From Hyphomicrobium sp. (GTDB lineage Bacteria > Pseudomonadota > Alphaproteobacteria > Rhizobiales > Hyphomicrobiaceae): a DNA stretch of 64,000 nucleotides. Where the stretch lies: positions 318,778 to 382,777 of the forward strand of contig NZ_RXIZ01000015.1 of the NCBI RefSeq assembly GCF_003987855.1, in the 5' to 3' direction. The notes under the pieces are model-generated. The model searched no databases and was not told the origin of the DNA. It saw only the letters and a program-made list of their open reading frames with translations. Below are positions 26,051-35,063 of this stretch, in pieces; the first letter of the stretch is position 1; the number at the start of each line of letters is the position of its first letter. Position numbers and translations under genes: made by a program.

Positions 26051-26422
26051 TCAGAACAGGCGTGCGCCGTTAGGCACTTTTAGGTCTGGCGTAAACAGTA
26101 CGACCTCGCCGGCGGCGTCAGGGAAGCCAAGCGTAAGTACTTCCGACATGAACTTGCCGATCTGACGCGGCGGAAAATTCACCACAGCCGCGACCTGTCG
26201 ACCAACGAGTTCTTCGCACGTGTAATGTCGTGTGATCTGCGCGCTTGACTGTTTGACGCCGACGCCGTCGCCGAAATCAATCGTGAGTTTGAACGCCGGT
26301 TTACGCGCTTCAGGGTAAGGTTCCGCGGCCAGGATGGTGCCGATGCGGATATCGACCATCAGGAACTGGTCAAAAGTGATGGCTGGAGCGGCCGAAGCAT
26401 TCGGATCGTGTGTAAGATGCAC
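26051..26422 (-). CDS. csaA: CsaA-type tRNA-binding protein
   Basis: This 123-aa protein is a stand-alone tRNA-binding OB-fold domain. Motifs are FDQFLMVDIRIGTI, FKLTIDFG, SSAQITRHY, VAAVVNFPPRQIGKFMSEVLTLGF and the C-terminal PNGARLF. CsaA proteins bind tRNA and have been described with chaperone-like or export-related activity in Bacillus. It follows a tautomerase and an AcuI-type reductase on the same strand with 9- and 18-base gaps, suggesting a small operon. Its role in the cell is not certain. Confidence 0.92.
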   Translation of the reverse strand: MHLTHDPNASAAPAITFDQFLMVDIRIGTILAAEPYPEARKPAFKLTIDFGDGVGVKQSSAQITRHYTCEELVGRQVAAVVNFPPRQIGKFMSEVLTLGFPDAAGEVVLFTPDLKVPNGARLF

Positions 26423-26431
26423 TTTAGTTCC

Positions 26432-26836
26432 TCAATCCGATTTGCCGCCGAGCTTGCCAGTCAAGAACTGCGCCTCGCCATTGCCGAAAGACCAATCCGC
26501 GTCCGTATTCGTGACGAAGTTCACCATCACGTCGCTCGGAGAGATCCCGCACTTTTCGAACAGGGCTTTTGTAAGAAGCTTGTAGAACACCGTCTTCTCT
26601 TCCGTTGTTCGCGGGCGTGTCGTCACTTGCACGAGGACCACGTTGTTGGTGCGCGGAATTCCAAGACCGGTGTCTTCGATACGAACACGGCTCGGCTCAT
26701 GCTCGTGCACGATTTGATAGCGGTCACGAACCGGCACCTTGAACGCTTCGAGCATGGCGTCGTGCGCGGCATCGAGTAGAGCCGCGAGTTCATCGTCGGT
26801 GCGCCCTTTGATGAGGTCAAATCTTAGAAACGGCAT
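26432..26836 (-). CDS. Tautomerase family protein (4-oxalocrotonate tautomerase-like)
   Basis: This 134-aa protein has Pro directly after the initiator Met (MPFLRFDLIKGRTDDEL), the catalytic amino-terminal proline of the tautomerase superfamily. Its length corresponds to the longer tautomerase_2-like members rather than the 62-aa 4-OT monomers. An inner VLVQVTTRPRTTEEKTVFYKLL repeat-like half fits the beta-alpha-beta duplication. It lies between csaA and an AcuI-type reductase. The natural substrate is unknown. Confidence 0.8.
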   Translation of the reverse strand: MPFLRFDLIKGRTDDELAALLDAAHDAMLEAFKVPVRDRYQIVHEHEPSRVRIEDTGLGIPRTNNVVLVQVTTRPRTTEEKTVFYKLLTKALFEKCGISPSDVMVNFVTNTDADWSFGNGEAQFLTGKLGGKSD

Positions 26837-26854
26837 CGTCGATCCTTGCTTGAA

Positions 26855-27838
26855 TTACTTTGAGACGTCGACGATCACGCGACCGCGAATCTTTCCATCG
26901 ATCAGATCGCGCGCGGCATCGATGGCATCCGAAAGCGGGATGGTGCGGGTCATGCCATCGACCTTGTTGAAATCGATTTCGCTTGCCAGTCGCTTCCACG
27001 CTTCGGTCCGATCGGCCAGTGAGCGGTAGACGGAATTGATGCCGACGAGAATAACGCCGCGCAGAATAAAGGGGGCGACGCTCGCCGGAAAGTCCAATCC
27101 CTGTGCCAAACCGCATGCGGTGACGACGCCGTCGTCCTTCATCTGGGCGCAGACATTAGCGAGCGTATGACTACCAACGCTATCCACCGCGCCAGCCCAT
27201 CGTGCCTTCTGCAAGGGCCGCCCCGCTTCTGAGAGTTCTTTGCGCTCGATGATCGTCTTGGCGCCGAGGCCCTTTAGGTAATCTGCTTCTTCCGGCCTGC
27301 CGGTGGATGCGGCGACGTCGTAGCCCAAACGCGATAGAAGAAGCACGGCAATGCCGCCGACACCGCCTCCCGCGCCGGTGACGATCACTTCGCCCTTATC
27401 GGGAGTGACGCCCTGCTTTTCCAGCGCCATCACGCAAAGCATGGCCGTATAGCCTGCTGTGCCGAGCGCCATAGCGTGTGCAGCGCTCATCCCCTTCGGA
27501 AGCGGTATCAGCCAGTCGCCTTTGACGCGTGCATACTCGGCCAAGCCACCCCAATGATCTTCTCCGACGCCGAAGCCATTGAGGATGACGTGGTCGCCAA
27601 CCTTGAAACGTGGGTTTGAGCTCTCTTCGACAACGCCCGCAAAGTCGATCCCCGGAACCATGGGATAGGATCGCACGACCGGCACTTTGCCCGTAAAGGC
27701 AAGACCATCTTTGTAATTGAGCGTGGAATGGCTCACGCGAACAGTGACATCGCCTTCGGGTAGATCCGACTTTTCTAGCTTTGCTAGTCGCGGTCCTGAC
27801 CGCTCGCTGCTTCTTTCAAGGAGAATGGCTCTGAACAT
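26855..27838 (-). CDS. AcuI/YhdH-type MDR oxidoreductase (acrylyl-CoA reductase-like)
   Basis: This 327-aa medium-chain reductase has a GroES-like N-terminal half with LNYKDGLAFTGK and PGIDFAGVV, then a Rossmann half with TGAGGGVGGIAVLLLSRLGYDVAASTGR, and ends VDVSK. No catalytic-zinc cysteines are apparent, consistent with quinone oxidoreductase-like members. YhdH/AcuI enzymes reduce acrylyl-CoA with NADPH. The STGRPEEADYLKGLGA stretch matches that subgroup. It is first in a three-gene unit with the tautomerase and csaA, downstream of the tdm terminator. The physiological substrate is inferred. Confidence 0.85.
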   Translation of the reverse strand: MFRAILLERSSERSGPRLAKLEKSDLPEGDVTVRVSHSTLNYKDGLAFTGKVPVVRSYPMVPGIDFAGVVEESSNPRFKVGDHVILNGFGVGEDHWGGLAEYARVKGDWLIPLPKGMSAAHAMALGTAGYTAMLCVMALEKQGVTPDKGEVIVTGAGGGVGGIAVLLLSRLGYDVAASTGRPEEADYLKGLGAKTIIERKELSEAGRPLQKARWAGAVDSVGSHTLANVCAQMKDDGVVTACGLAQGLDFPASVAPFILRGVILVGINSVYRSLADRTEAWKRLASEIDFNKVDGMTRTIPLSDAIDAARDLIDGKIRGRVIVDVSK

Positions 27839-27910
27839 CTTGCGTCTCCTAGGCGGCTGCGCTTGTCGGCGCGTTTACCCTCAGGAGGTACGCGATGCAA
27901 CACACAGCCG

Positions 27911-27949
27911 AAATAAAAACGCGGCCGGATTGGCTCCCCGGCCGCGTTT
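27911..27949 (-). terminator. Rho-independent terminator of the methylamine operon
   Basis: On the minus strand, 12-bp stem aaacgcggccgg/ccggccgcgttt with a 9-base loop runs into tttttattt. It is 21 bases downstream of the tdm stop. Confidence 0.9.
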
Positions 27950-27970
27950 GCATGCGTGCTATGTGCGAAC

Positions 27971-30322
27971 TTACATGCGGACGCGCTCTTTCTTCGGGTC
28001 GTAGAACGGGAATGGCACGACCGTCGCCTTGAAACGCTTTTGCATGCCGTCGAGACGGCCGATTTCAAGGGCGGTCCCATTCTCCGCGTGGACTGCTTCC
28101 ACCCGTGCAAATGCAAGAGTCTTCTTGAGCAGCGGCGAACGCATGGCGCTCGTGACGATGCCGACCTGCGCGCGCCCGATGTAAACGGGATCGCCATGCG
28201 ACGGCTTTTCGTTGCCTTCGATTTCGAGACCAACGAGCTTCCTCAGCGGGTGCGCGCGCCGGTTCTCGATAGCAGCCTTGCCGATATAGTCCTCTTCCTT
28301 CTTGGAAGGCACCGTGAAGCTGATTCCGGCCTCAAGGGGGTCGGTCGTTGAATCGAAGTCATGACCGCCGAATACGAGCCCCGCTTCGATGCGAACCATA
28401 TCCAGCGCATCGAAGCCGAAAGGTTGGATCTTGAAAGGTGCTCCCGCCGTCATGATCGCATCCCAAACGGCAGGCGCATCCTTGGGATGGCAGAAGACCT
28501 CATAGCCAAGCTCGCCCGTGTAACCCGTCCGCGAAACCATCACCGGTATCCCCGAAACCCCGCCGATGCGTCCGACCGTGAAGCGGAAGACGCCCAGTTC
28601 CTGCATTGTCGGACGACCCGGAGGTGTCTCGACGATGGAGGCGAGGATCTCGCGGGACTTCGGCCCCTGAACAGCAACGTTGTTGATCTCCGACGTCGCT
28701 GTCTTGAGATGAACGTTGAAGTTTGTCTTGGCGAGTTGCTCCTTCAGCCAGATCAGGCTCGCGTCATCGCCCCCGATCCAACGGAAGTTGTTTTCTCCCA
28801 ATCGGAAGAGCGTCCCGTCATCGACCATGCCGCCGTGCTCATAGCACATCGGCGTATAGTAGATCTGCCCGACCGACAGCTTGCGCACGTCGCGCGTGAT
28901 GATGCCGTTGAGGAACTGTTCGGCATCTGGCCCGAGCACTTCCATCTTGCGCAGAGGCGAAAGGTCCATGATGACTGCGCGTTCGCGGCAGGCCCAGTAT
29001 TCCTCGATGGCGCCCGCGTTGGCGTAGCAATGAGGAACCCAGAAACCGCGATAGTCGCCGAAGTTGCGGGTGAGGGCTGACGTGCGCGGGTGAAATCCCG
29101 ATTCTCTTGTCAGCTGCATTGGTGCATCCGGTGCCATTCTGTATCCGATCGAGCGCTTAAACGGGGTGTCTTTGGGGTAAACCCGAACGTGTATCTCCGT
29201 GAGGTTCCAGCCGTTCGACGCATCGATGTCGGCCGGGCAGGAAGAGGTGCCGCAAACGAGATCCGTCAAGGCACGCATCATCACGTAGTCGCCTGGACGC
29301 GACCACGGTTCGTCGGACCAGATGTTGTTGTGGCAGTCGACGTTCGTGTTGAAGAAGAAGTTGATCGCGGGCCAGCCTTTGTAGCTGCCTATCGGATAGT
29401 CCTTCAGCGCATTGTTGAAGTTGTCCGAGCAGTTCGGATGACCGAAGTAGCCCATATCCTCGTAATAGCGGGTCGTGCATGCGAGATTGAACGTGTCGTG
29501 CCGGCCAACCGTATCCTGCACCACTTCCACCAACGCATTGCGGTCGCGGTCGAAGAACTTGGAGAACAGACCGGGCTTCGGATAAGCCATGCCCGTCATC
29601 GTTCGCGTGGTCGTGGCGTCAAGTCCAAGGACGTTGCCCTTGTCGAGTTCCTTGCGATTGAATGCCAGGAAATCCGAGCATTGCCGGCCCTGAATGTCGA
29701 TGATCTGAATGTATTCTCCCTCATGCACCTCGAAGCTCTCCGCGCTCGCGATATTGATGCGAATGTCGAGACGGGGCTCCGCGATCGGATCGGGGAGTTT
29801 CGCTTCGTTGAGAAGCTTGGGATTTGCGCGCTGAATGAAGACCAGAACATCCGTAGCGGGGGTTTGGTCCCATACAACCATCGGCTCCGCGGGCGCGCCG
29901 AGCACGAGCAGGACTGACTTTTCCGCCTGCAGCGACACGAGGTCTCCAGGAACCGAATCTGCACCCAGAACTGTCGCAGCCTTGACGCGGCCGAGGTCGA
30001 GGCCGCGACGAAAGAGACCGAAGCGAACGCGCTGCGCGTCCTCACTGTCGGCATCGAGCGCCTTCTGTATCCCTGTCGGCTTGCCCTTGCCTTTGAGACC
30101 GATCGCGCCGAGGTCACTTTTGCCGCCAGGCGCAAAAGCAACGATCTCGACGGTCTGTCCACCTTCCAGCGGACTGATCTCCATCCAATCGCCTTTGTCG
30201 AGTTCGTACACGGCCGTGCCGCCGCCCTTCAGGACGTAACGCTCGACGCCAGGCAGAAGGGAAGATTGACCCGGAACGAAGAGTTTCGGCCGTGCGGGGG
30301 ACGTCAGAACATTGTCGCTCAT
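27971..30322 (-). CDS. tdm: Trimethylamine N-oxide demethylase (aldolase), DUF1989-GcvT fusion
   Basis: Tdm (783 aa) converts TMAO to dimethylamine and formaldehyde, the latter passed to tetrahydrofolate. Two parts are clear. About residues 160-390 form the DUF1989-type zinc domain, with QCSDF (Cys215) and the Cys pair in CGTSSCPADIDASNGWN (357, 362) as likely metal ligands. From about residue 405 to the end is a GcvT-like THF domain (SGFHPRTSAL, IMDLSPLRKMEVLGPDAEQF, VSRTGYTGELGYEVF, IEAGLVFGGHDFDSTTDPLEAG). A short N-terminal domain precedes both. It is downstream of tmm, as in known TMA degraders. Shine-Dalgarno gaggacacc precedes the ATG. Confidence 0.94.
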   Translation of the reverse strand: MSDNVLTSPARPKLFVPGQSSLLPGVERYVLKGGGTAVYELDKGDWMEISPLEGGQTVEIVAFAPGGKSDLGAIGLKGKGKPTGIQKALDADSEDAQRVRFGLFRRGLDLGRVKAATVLGADSVPGDLVSLQAEKSVLLVLGAPAEPMVVWDQTPATDVLVFIQRANPKLLNEAKLPDPIAEPRLDIRINIASAESFEVHEGEYIQIIDIQGRQCSDFLAFNRKELDKGNVLGLDATTTRTMTGMAYPKPGLFSKFFDRDRNALVEVVQDTVGRHDTFNLACTTRYYEDMGYFGHPNCSDNFNNALKDYPIGSYKGWPAINFFFNTNVDCHNNIWSDEPWSRPGDYVMMRALTDLVCGTSSCPADIDASNGWNLTEIHVRVYPKDTPFKRSIGYRMAPDAPMQLTRESGFHPRTSALTRNFGDYRGFWVPHCYANAGAIEEYWACRERAVIMDLSPLRKMEVLGPDAEQFLNGIITRDVRKLSVGQIYYTPMCYEHGGMVDDGTLFRLGENNFRWIGGDDASLIWLKEQLAKTNFNVHLKTATSEINNVAVQGPKSREILASIVETPPGRPTMQELGVFRFTVGRIGGVSGIPVMVSRTGYTGELGYEVFCHPKDAPAVWDAIMTAGAPFKIQPFGFDALDMVRIEAGLVFGGHDFDSTTDPLEAGISFTVPSKKEEDYIGKAAIENRRAHPLRKLVGLEIEGNEKPSHGDPVYIGRAQVGIVTSAMRSPLLKKTLAFARVEAVHAENGTALEIGRLDGMQKRFKATVVPFPFYDPKKERVRM

Positions 30323-30352
30323 GGTGTCCTCGTCTCGCTGAAAGCAATCGAG

Positions 30353-30380
30353 GGGCTGACCGCACCTGTGCGGTCAGCCC
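30353..30380 (-). other. Perfect 12-bp hairpin between tmm and tdm
   Basis: gggctgaccgca-cctg-tgcggtcagccc is a 12-bp stem with a tetraloop in the 86-base gap between tmm and tdm. No T-tract follows on the minus strand. It may protect or attenuate the mRNA and set the tmm:tdm ratio. Confidence 0.65.
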
Positions 30381-30408
30381 ACGATCGATCGTTGCTTCTC
30401 GTTTTCGC

Positions 30409-31773
30409 CTACTCGGCGGCGACCTTCGCGCCCGGCTGATTGAGGAACGCTTCCATCGAGTCATCGAGCGCCCGCATCCACGGCGTATGGTGGACAGGCG
30501 CCAGCGTGCCCGTCAGCACCGATTTGTGCGAGCGGTCGCGGTAGGTGAGGATGTCCTCCATCTTGTGGTGCTCCCACTCCTTGAACATCTTCGCGACGGC
30601 GTCGACATCAAGGCGCGGATAGTCGGTCGGAGCGAGCAGATCGCGCATATATTCGGTCTGGAAGTCGATTGCGCCTTCCGCATCCGGAATGGCTTCTTCC
30701 ATGACGGTCCACTTGTGAATGTCTTCCATCATGGCGGCCTTCGACGGCAGCTTGATGCGCCCGAGCACGACGTCGCGGGCATACCATGCTTGCGCATCGA
30801 ACATGTTGAAGGTGTAGAACTGATCCTGCATGCCGATGTACATCAGCTTCGGATTATCGATCCAGAAGATGCCTTTGTAGAGGTTCGGCGGATAGAGGCG
30901 GTTGCGCGACTTGAGGCGCAACGAGTCCTCCATGAACGGGTGATGATGCAGATAGCCCGTGCACAGGATGATGGCATCGACGTCCTTCGATGTGCCGTCC
31001 TGGAAGAACGCGGTCTTGCCTTCAACGCGTTCGAGCAGCGGGCGCTCATCCATCCGCGCCGGCCATTTGAAGCCCATCGGCCGCGTGCGGTAAGAGAACG
31101 TGACCGACTTGGCGCCGTACTTGTAGCACTGGATGCCGATGTCTTCCGACGAGTAGCTGGCGCCGACGCAGAGAACGTCCTTTCCGGCGAACTCGTCAGC
31201 CGACCGGAAGTCGTGCGAGTGCAGTGTGCGGCCGAGGAACTTGGTGAGGCCGGGGAACTCCGGGATATTCGGCGTTGAGAAGTGGCCGCTGCCAGCGAAG
31301 ACATAATCGAATTCTGACGAGGAAATCGTATCCGTCACAAGATCTTTGACGGAGACCGTAAATTTCTCCGTCGTTTCATCGTAGCTCACCCACCGAACCG
31401 TGTGGTTGAGCTTGATGTAGTGCAGGATGCCACTGCGCTCGATGCGGCCCTTGATGTAGTCGTGCAGCACGGCGCGCGGAGGGAACGATGGGATGGGCCG
31501 TCCAAAGTGCTCTTCGAAAGAATAGTCGGCGAATTCGAGCGCTTCCTTCGGTCCGTTAGACCAGAGGTATCGGTACATGGACGCGTGAACGGGCTCGCCG
31601 TACTCGTCCGTTCCGGTGCGCCACGTATAATTCCAGATGCCGCCGCAATCCTTCTGGCGCTCATAACAGACCATTTCAGGAATCTCGGCGCCTTTTTTGC
31701 GCGCGCTTTCGAACGCGCGCAAAACCGCCATGCCGCTCGGGCCTGCACCAATGATCGCTATCCGTTGTGCCAT
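30409..31773 (-). CDS. tmm: Trimethylamine monooxygenase (flavin-containing)
   Basis: Tmm (454 aa) oxidises TMA to TMAO with NADPH, O2 and FAD. ATG at 31773 is preferred over the track's TTG at 31791, because gaaggac lies at correct spacing. Motifs in order are the FAD-binding GAGPSGMAVLRAF near residue 8, ERQKDCGGIW, WSNGPKEALEFADYSFEEHFG, the FMO stretch FAGSGHFSTPNIPEFPG, the NADPH-binding VLCVGASYSSEDIG, and CTGYLHHHPFMEDSLRL. The length and motifs match bacterial Tmm rather than eukaryotic FMO. It sits between dmmD and tdm. Confidence 0.95.
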   Translation of the reverse strand: MAQRIAIIGAGPSGMAVLRAFESARKKGAEIPEMVCYERQKDCGGIWNYTWRTGTDEYGEPVHASMYRYLWSNGPKEALEFADYSFEEHFGRPIPSFPPRAVLHDYIKGRIERSGILHYIKLNHTVRWVSYDETTEKFTVSVKDLVTDTISSSEFDYVFAGSGHFSTPNIPEFPGLTKFLGRTLHSHDFRSADEFAGKDVLCVGASYSSEDIGIQCYKYGAKSVTFSYRTRPMGFKWPARMDERPLLERVEGKTAFFQDGTSKDVDAIILCTGYLHHHPFMEDSLRLKSRNRLYPPNLYKGIFWIDNPKLMYIGMQDQFYTFNMFDAQAWYARDVVLGRIKLPSKAAMMEDIHKWTVMEEAIPDAEGAIDFQTEYMRDLLAPTDYPRLDVDAVAKMFKEWEHHKMEDILTYRDRSHKSVLTGTLAPVHHTPWMRALDDSMEAFLNQPGAKVAAE

Positions 31774-31827
31774 CTCTTGTCCTTCCGACAATGATTTATG
31801 TTCTGATCTTGAGAGTGAAGTATGGGA

Positions 31828-32955
31828 TCAAGCCGCCTCGCGGGGATGCGTGCGCAGACGAAGCGGATCGTAGAAGGGCATCCTCACGACCGTGGCAGGG
31901 AAATCGCCCTTGTCGTGCACAACGAGTTCGGTGCCGAGCTTCGTGAAAGCCGGATCGACCTGCGCCATCGCCAACGATTTCATCAGGTATTTGCTGTAGG
32001 TCGTGCTGGTCACGACGCCGACTTCCTTGCCATTCGCGGTGATTTTTGCTCCCGGCTCAATCGCGCGGTCAGTATCGACCTCCAGGCCGGTGACGAAGGA
32101 ACGCTCCTTGCCCTTCTTCTCCGCCAGCGCCTTCTTGCCGATGAAATCAGGCTTCGACAAATCGACGGTCCAGTCGGCGCGAACCTCCCACGGCGTCGTG
32201 TCTTTGTGCGGCATCTCGTAGGGGAAGAACAGAAGGCCGCCTTCGACACGAACGATGTCGAGACAGGCCCATGAAACGGGAATGAGCCCCTTGTCCTTGC
32301 CAGCCTCAAGAATGGAATCCCACATCTTGTGCGCGTCGGCGGCCTTGCAGAAGACTTCATAGCCGCGCTCGGCAGAATAGCCGCCGCGCGCGAGGCGAAT
32401 CGGCGTTCCGAAAAGCGTCGTCGGCTCATGTTTGAAATAGCCGAGGCCGGCGAGGTTCATCGGCGTATGCGGCGCCAGAATGTCGAGTGATGCAGGTCCC
32501 TGCAGCGCCAAGATGTGGACGTCGTCGTCCTTCTCGACCTTCACATCGTATTTCGGCGCGAGGCTGAAGATAACCTCTTCGAGCGTGCCGGCGCCGTGCG
32601 AAAGCCGGAACTCTGTCGGGCTGTCGATGTAGACGAGTACGTCGTCGATCAGACCACCGTTTTCGTTGACGATGTTCGAGATGTGGGAGTCGCCCGGCTT
32701 CGCTTTCGAGATGTCCGAGGTCAACATGTAGTTCAAAAGCTTCTGCGCATCGGGACCCGAAACGTTGATGATCTGAAGAGACGAGACATCGAACAGTCCG
32801 GCGCGATTGCGCACGGCTTCGGTCTCGAAATAGGGATCCGTTTTATAGGTCTGCGGCAGTGGCATGTTGTTCCACGAGACCGAGTCGAGATCGGCGCCGT
32901 TGGCCCGGTGGCGATCATTCAGAATTGATTGCCGGGGCAGGTGGGCTAGCGACAT
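31828..32955 (-). CDS. GcvT-like THF-dependent aminomethyltransferase of DMA monooxygenase cluster (DmmD-like)
   Basis: This 375-aa protein is a T-protein-like (GcvT) enzyme: NRAGLFDVSSLQIINVSGPDAQ, LTSDISKAKPGD, LALQGPASLDIL, GGYSAERGYEVFCKAAD and DIVRVEGGLLFFPYEMPH. Such proteins bind tetrahydrofolate and accept a one-carbon unit. Here it sits between dmmC and tmm, where it would capture formaldehyde from DMA oxidation. A GcvT-like delta subunit is known for haem-dependent oxidative N-demethylase systems, and the name DmmD fits that role. It is not the glycine-cleavage T-protein by context, as no gcvH/gcvP are near. Confidence 0.82.
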   Translation of the reverse strand: MSLAHLPRQSILNDRHRANGADLDSVSWNNMPLPQTYKTDPYFETEAVRNRAGLFDVSSLQIINVSGPDAQKLLNYMLTSDISKAKPGDSHISNIVNENGGLIDDVLVYIDSPTEFRLSHGAGTLEEVIFSLAPKYDVKVEKDDDVHILALQGPASLDILAPHTPMNLAGLGYFKHEPTTLFGTPIRLARGGYSAERGYEVFCKAADAHKMWDSILEAGKDKGLIPVSWACLDIVRVEGGLLFFPYEMPHKDTTPWEVRADWTVDLSKPDFIGKKALAEKKGKERSFVTGLEVDTDRAIEPGAKITANGKEVGVVTSTTYSKYLMKSLAMAQVDPAFTKLGTELVVHDKGDFPATVVRMPFYDPLRLRTHPREAA

Positions 32956-33019
32956 TGGGCATTACCTCTTGCTGTTTTTCTGAACTGGTTGTGGGGTGGA
33001 TGCTCTGAGTTGACCGCGA

Positions 33020-34060
33020 TCAATCCGGTCCATTGCCTGGCGTAGTCGGTGCGCCGTCGTCATATTTCTCGAGCCAATCGATCGCGGTTTGGCGATAGCG
33101 GCTGAGACCCTTGTAATCGACGAGCTCCTGCGGCAACGACTTGAGCACACGCGGCAGTCGGCGACCCCATTTGGGCACGGTGACGATTTGCTCGAGGCTC
33201 ATGAGATATCCGCGGATCGAGAACAGGATCGCGTTGGAGCGCGGCAGGCGGAAAAGGCCCTGCATTTCGACGCGCAGATGCACCTTTTTGCCAACATTCT
33301 CGGGTGTGACCGTGGTGCGGTCCGTACCCCACTTCGGATAGTTTTCAGGTGAGGTGTCGAGACGAGGATTTATAGTCATCGTCCAGTTGAGCCGACGAAC
33401 CGGTTTACCGATCTGCAGGTTGAGAAGAAACTTCAAAGCTCTCTCGAAAACGCCAGCTTCATGGGCAAGCGGAACCGGAGCGTGCCATTCGAAGAAGTTC
33501 ATCCCCACGTCGAAGTCGAGCGACCAGTCTGCTTGCGAGGTGATGATGCCTGCGTCCATCCACAATTGATTGTCGCGTTGGTCTTGGATCGAAAAGTCGC
33601 CCTGAACCTGGCGGCCGATGTACTCCATCGGCTCATACGGCAGAGAGTTCACCTCGCCGAAGACGAACTTCTGGTCGATCTTGAGAGGCTTGTTGATCCA
33701 GTGCCAGTGCGCACCGTCGCGATGGAGCGTGAAATGATCGGGATAATCACGCGCCAGCGCAACCATCACGAGCTCGAGCATGTCCCACTGCGCCGTCATC
33801 ATATGCGGCAGAGCCTGGCAGCGACCGGGATCGTCCTGCAATACCATAGCGCGGTCGCGCATTTCCGAGACGTAGTGTTCGTCGATGTCAAACGGGAACT
33901 CTAAAACCGAACCCTTCGGACCCGGCGTATGCGGCTCGATGTTGACCGAGTATCGGTACTGATCTTCGATGAAGGGGAAGGGGAATCTACGGATCGTCGC
34001 CGGGCTATTCGTGTAGGTGAAATCGTCCCGGAACGTCTCGTCCTTGAAAATCAGCGCCAC
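33020..34060 (-). CDS. dmmC: Haem-dependent oxidative N-demethylase subunit, DUF3445 (DmmC-like)
   Basis: This 346-aa protein starts at GTG 34060, with gaggag at good spacing. It belongs to the DUF3445 family, whose characterised members are the haem-binding (PAS-fold) catalytic subunit of DMA oxidative demethylase. Recognisable parts are LPHMMTAQWDMLELV, YIGRQVQGDFSIQDQRDNQLWMDAGIITSQADWSLDFDVGMNF, and RLPRSNAILFSIRGYLMSLEQIVTVPKW. It would oxidise DMA to monomethylamine, with electrons from dmmB. The subunit letters follow the transcription order A-B-C-D here and may differ between papers. Confidence 0.88.
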   Translation of the reverse strand: MALIFKDETFRDDFTYTNSPATIRRFPFPFIEDQYRYSVNIEPHTPGPKGSVLEFPFDIDEHYVSEMRDRAMVLQDDPGRCQALPHMMTAQWDMLELVMVALARDYPDHFTLHRDGAHWHWINKPLKIDQKFVFGEVNSLPYEPMEYIGRQVQGDFSIQDQRDNQLWMDAGIITSQADWSLDFDVGMNFFEWHAPVPLAHEAGVFERALKFLLNLQIGKPVRRLNWTMTINPRLDTSPENYPKWGTDRTTVTPENVGKKVHLRVEMQGLFRLPRSNAILFSIRGYLMSLEQIVTVPKWGRRLPRVLKSLPQELVDYKGLSRYRQTAIDWLEKYDDGAPTTPGNGPD

Positions 34061-34097
34061 GGCTGGGTCTCCTCAAGATGCGAATTATAAGATGTTG

Positions 34098-35063
34098 TCA
34101 GAGGTCGAGGGTTATCGACCCGGTTTGAATGCGCGACATGCAGATCATGATCTTCTTTCCGCTGACGCGTTCGGCTTCGGATAGAAAATGGTCATTGTGC
34201 TCGATGTAGCCGTCACACGCGATCACACCGGTCTCGCATTGACCGCAAGCGCCGCCGCGGCATAGGAAAGGCGCGTCAACGCCATTCTCCTCAAGAGCTT
34301 CGAGAATGCTCTGATGACCTTTGACCATGATTTCACGCCCGGTCTTGGCGAGCTTGACGATAAACGGAGTTCCCGACGGCGGCGCGGAGAACTGCTCGTA
34401 ATGGACGTTTTCATCAGGCCAGCCGAGAAGCTCTGCAGTCTGTAGTGCCCAATCGATCATTGGCTTGGGACCACAAACGTACATGTGCGAGCCAAGCCGC
34501 TGTTCGCCGAGGATCGTCTGGAGCGGGATCATCTGACCCTGATCCTGACGATAGATATTCACGCGAGAGCCATAGCGCGACTGGAGATATTTGCAGTAAG
34601 CGCCTTCCTCGAGCGAACGAACTCCGTAATGCAGCTCGAAATCCGAACGAAGCGAGTCAAGATCATTCATCATCGACATGAACGGCGTGATGCCGATGCC
34701 GCCCGCGAGCAGCACATGCTTCTTTGCAAGCTTCGCCGGCGGAAAGAGATTGAGGGGCTCACTGATCTCGAGCTCCGTGCCGACAGCCACGTTTTCGTGC
34801 ATGAACTGCGAACCGCCGCGGGAATCCTTGCCGCAATGCAGGACGCTGATCTGATAGCTCGATGTATCCGTCGGCGATCCCATGAGCGAATAGGGGTTGC
34901 GCATCATCCGATCGCCGGAATGCATGACGACTGAAATGTGCGAGCCGCCGGAAAATTCCGAAAGCGGCGCGTTATCGATATCGACGAAGCGAAAGCGCTT
35001 AATCCGGGCAGCGACCTGCTCAACCTCGGCAACGCGAACGCGGCGAAGAAGTGAACCGCTCAT
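34098..35063 (-). CDS. dmmB: DMA monooxygenase reductase subunit with [2Fe-2S] ferredoxin domain
   Basis: This 321-aa phthalate-dioxygenase-reductase-like protein starts at ATG 35063, overlapping the dmmA stop by 4 bases. The N-terminal part is an FMN/NAD reductase module: RNPYSLMGSP, HVLLAGGIGITPFMSMMNDL, YVCGPKPMIDWALQTAELLG. The C-terminal ferredoxin domain carries C-x4-C-x2-C in FLCRGGACGQCETGV with the fourth Cys in KKIMICMSRI. It passes electrons to the haem subunit dmmC. The longer track ORF overlaps dmmA and is rejected. Confidence 0.93.
   Translation of the reverse strand: MSGSLLRRVRVAEVEQVAARIKRFRFVDIDNAPLSEFSGGSHISVVMHSGDRMMRNPYSLMGSPTDTSSYQISVLHCGKDSRGGSQFMHENVAVGTELEISEPLNLFPPAKLAKKHVLLAGGIGITPFMSMMNDLDSLRSDFELHYGVRSLEEGAYCKYLQSRYGSRVNIYRQDQGQMIPLQTILGEQRLGSHMYVCGPKPMIDWALQTAELLGWPDENVHYEQFSAPPSGTPFIVKLAKTGREIMVKGHQSILEALEENGVDAPFLCRGGACGQCETGVIACDGYIEHNDHFLSEAERVSGKKIMICMSRIQTGSITLDL

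Noticed and set aside
31828-32955. GcvT of the glycine cleavage system
   Set aside because: No gcvH or gcvP nearby, and the gene is embedded between DMA and TMA monooxygenase genes.
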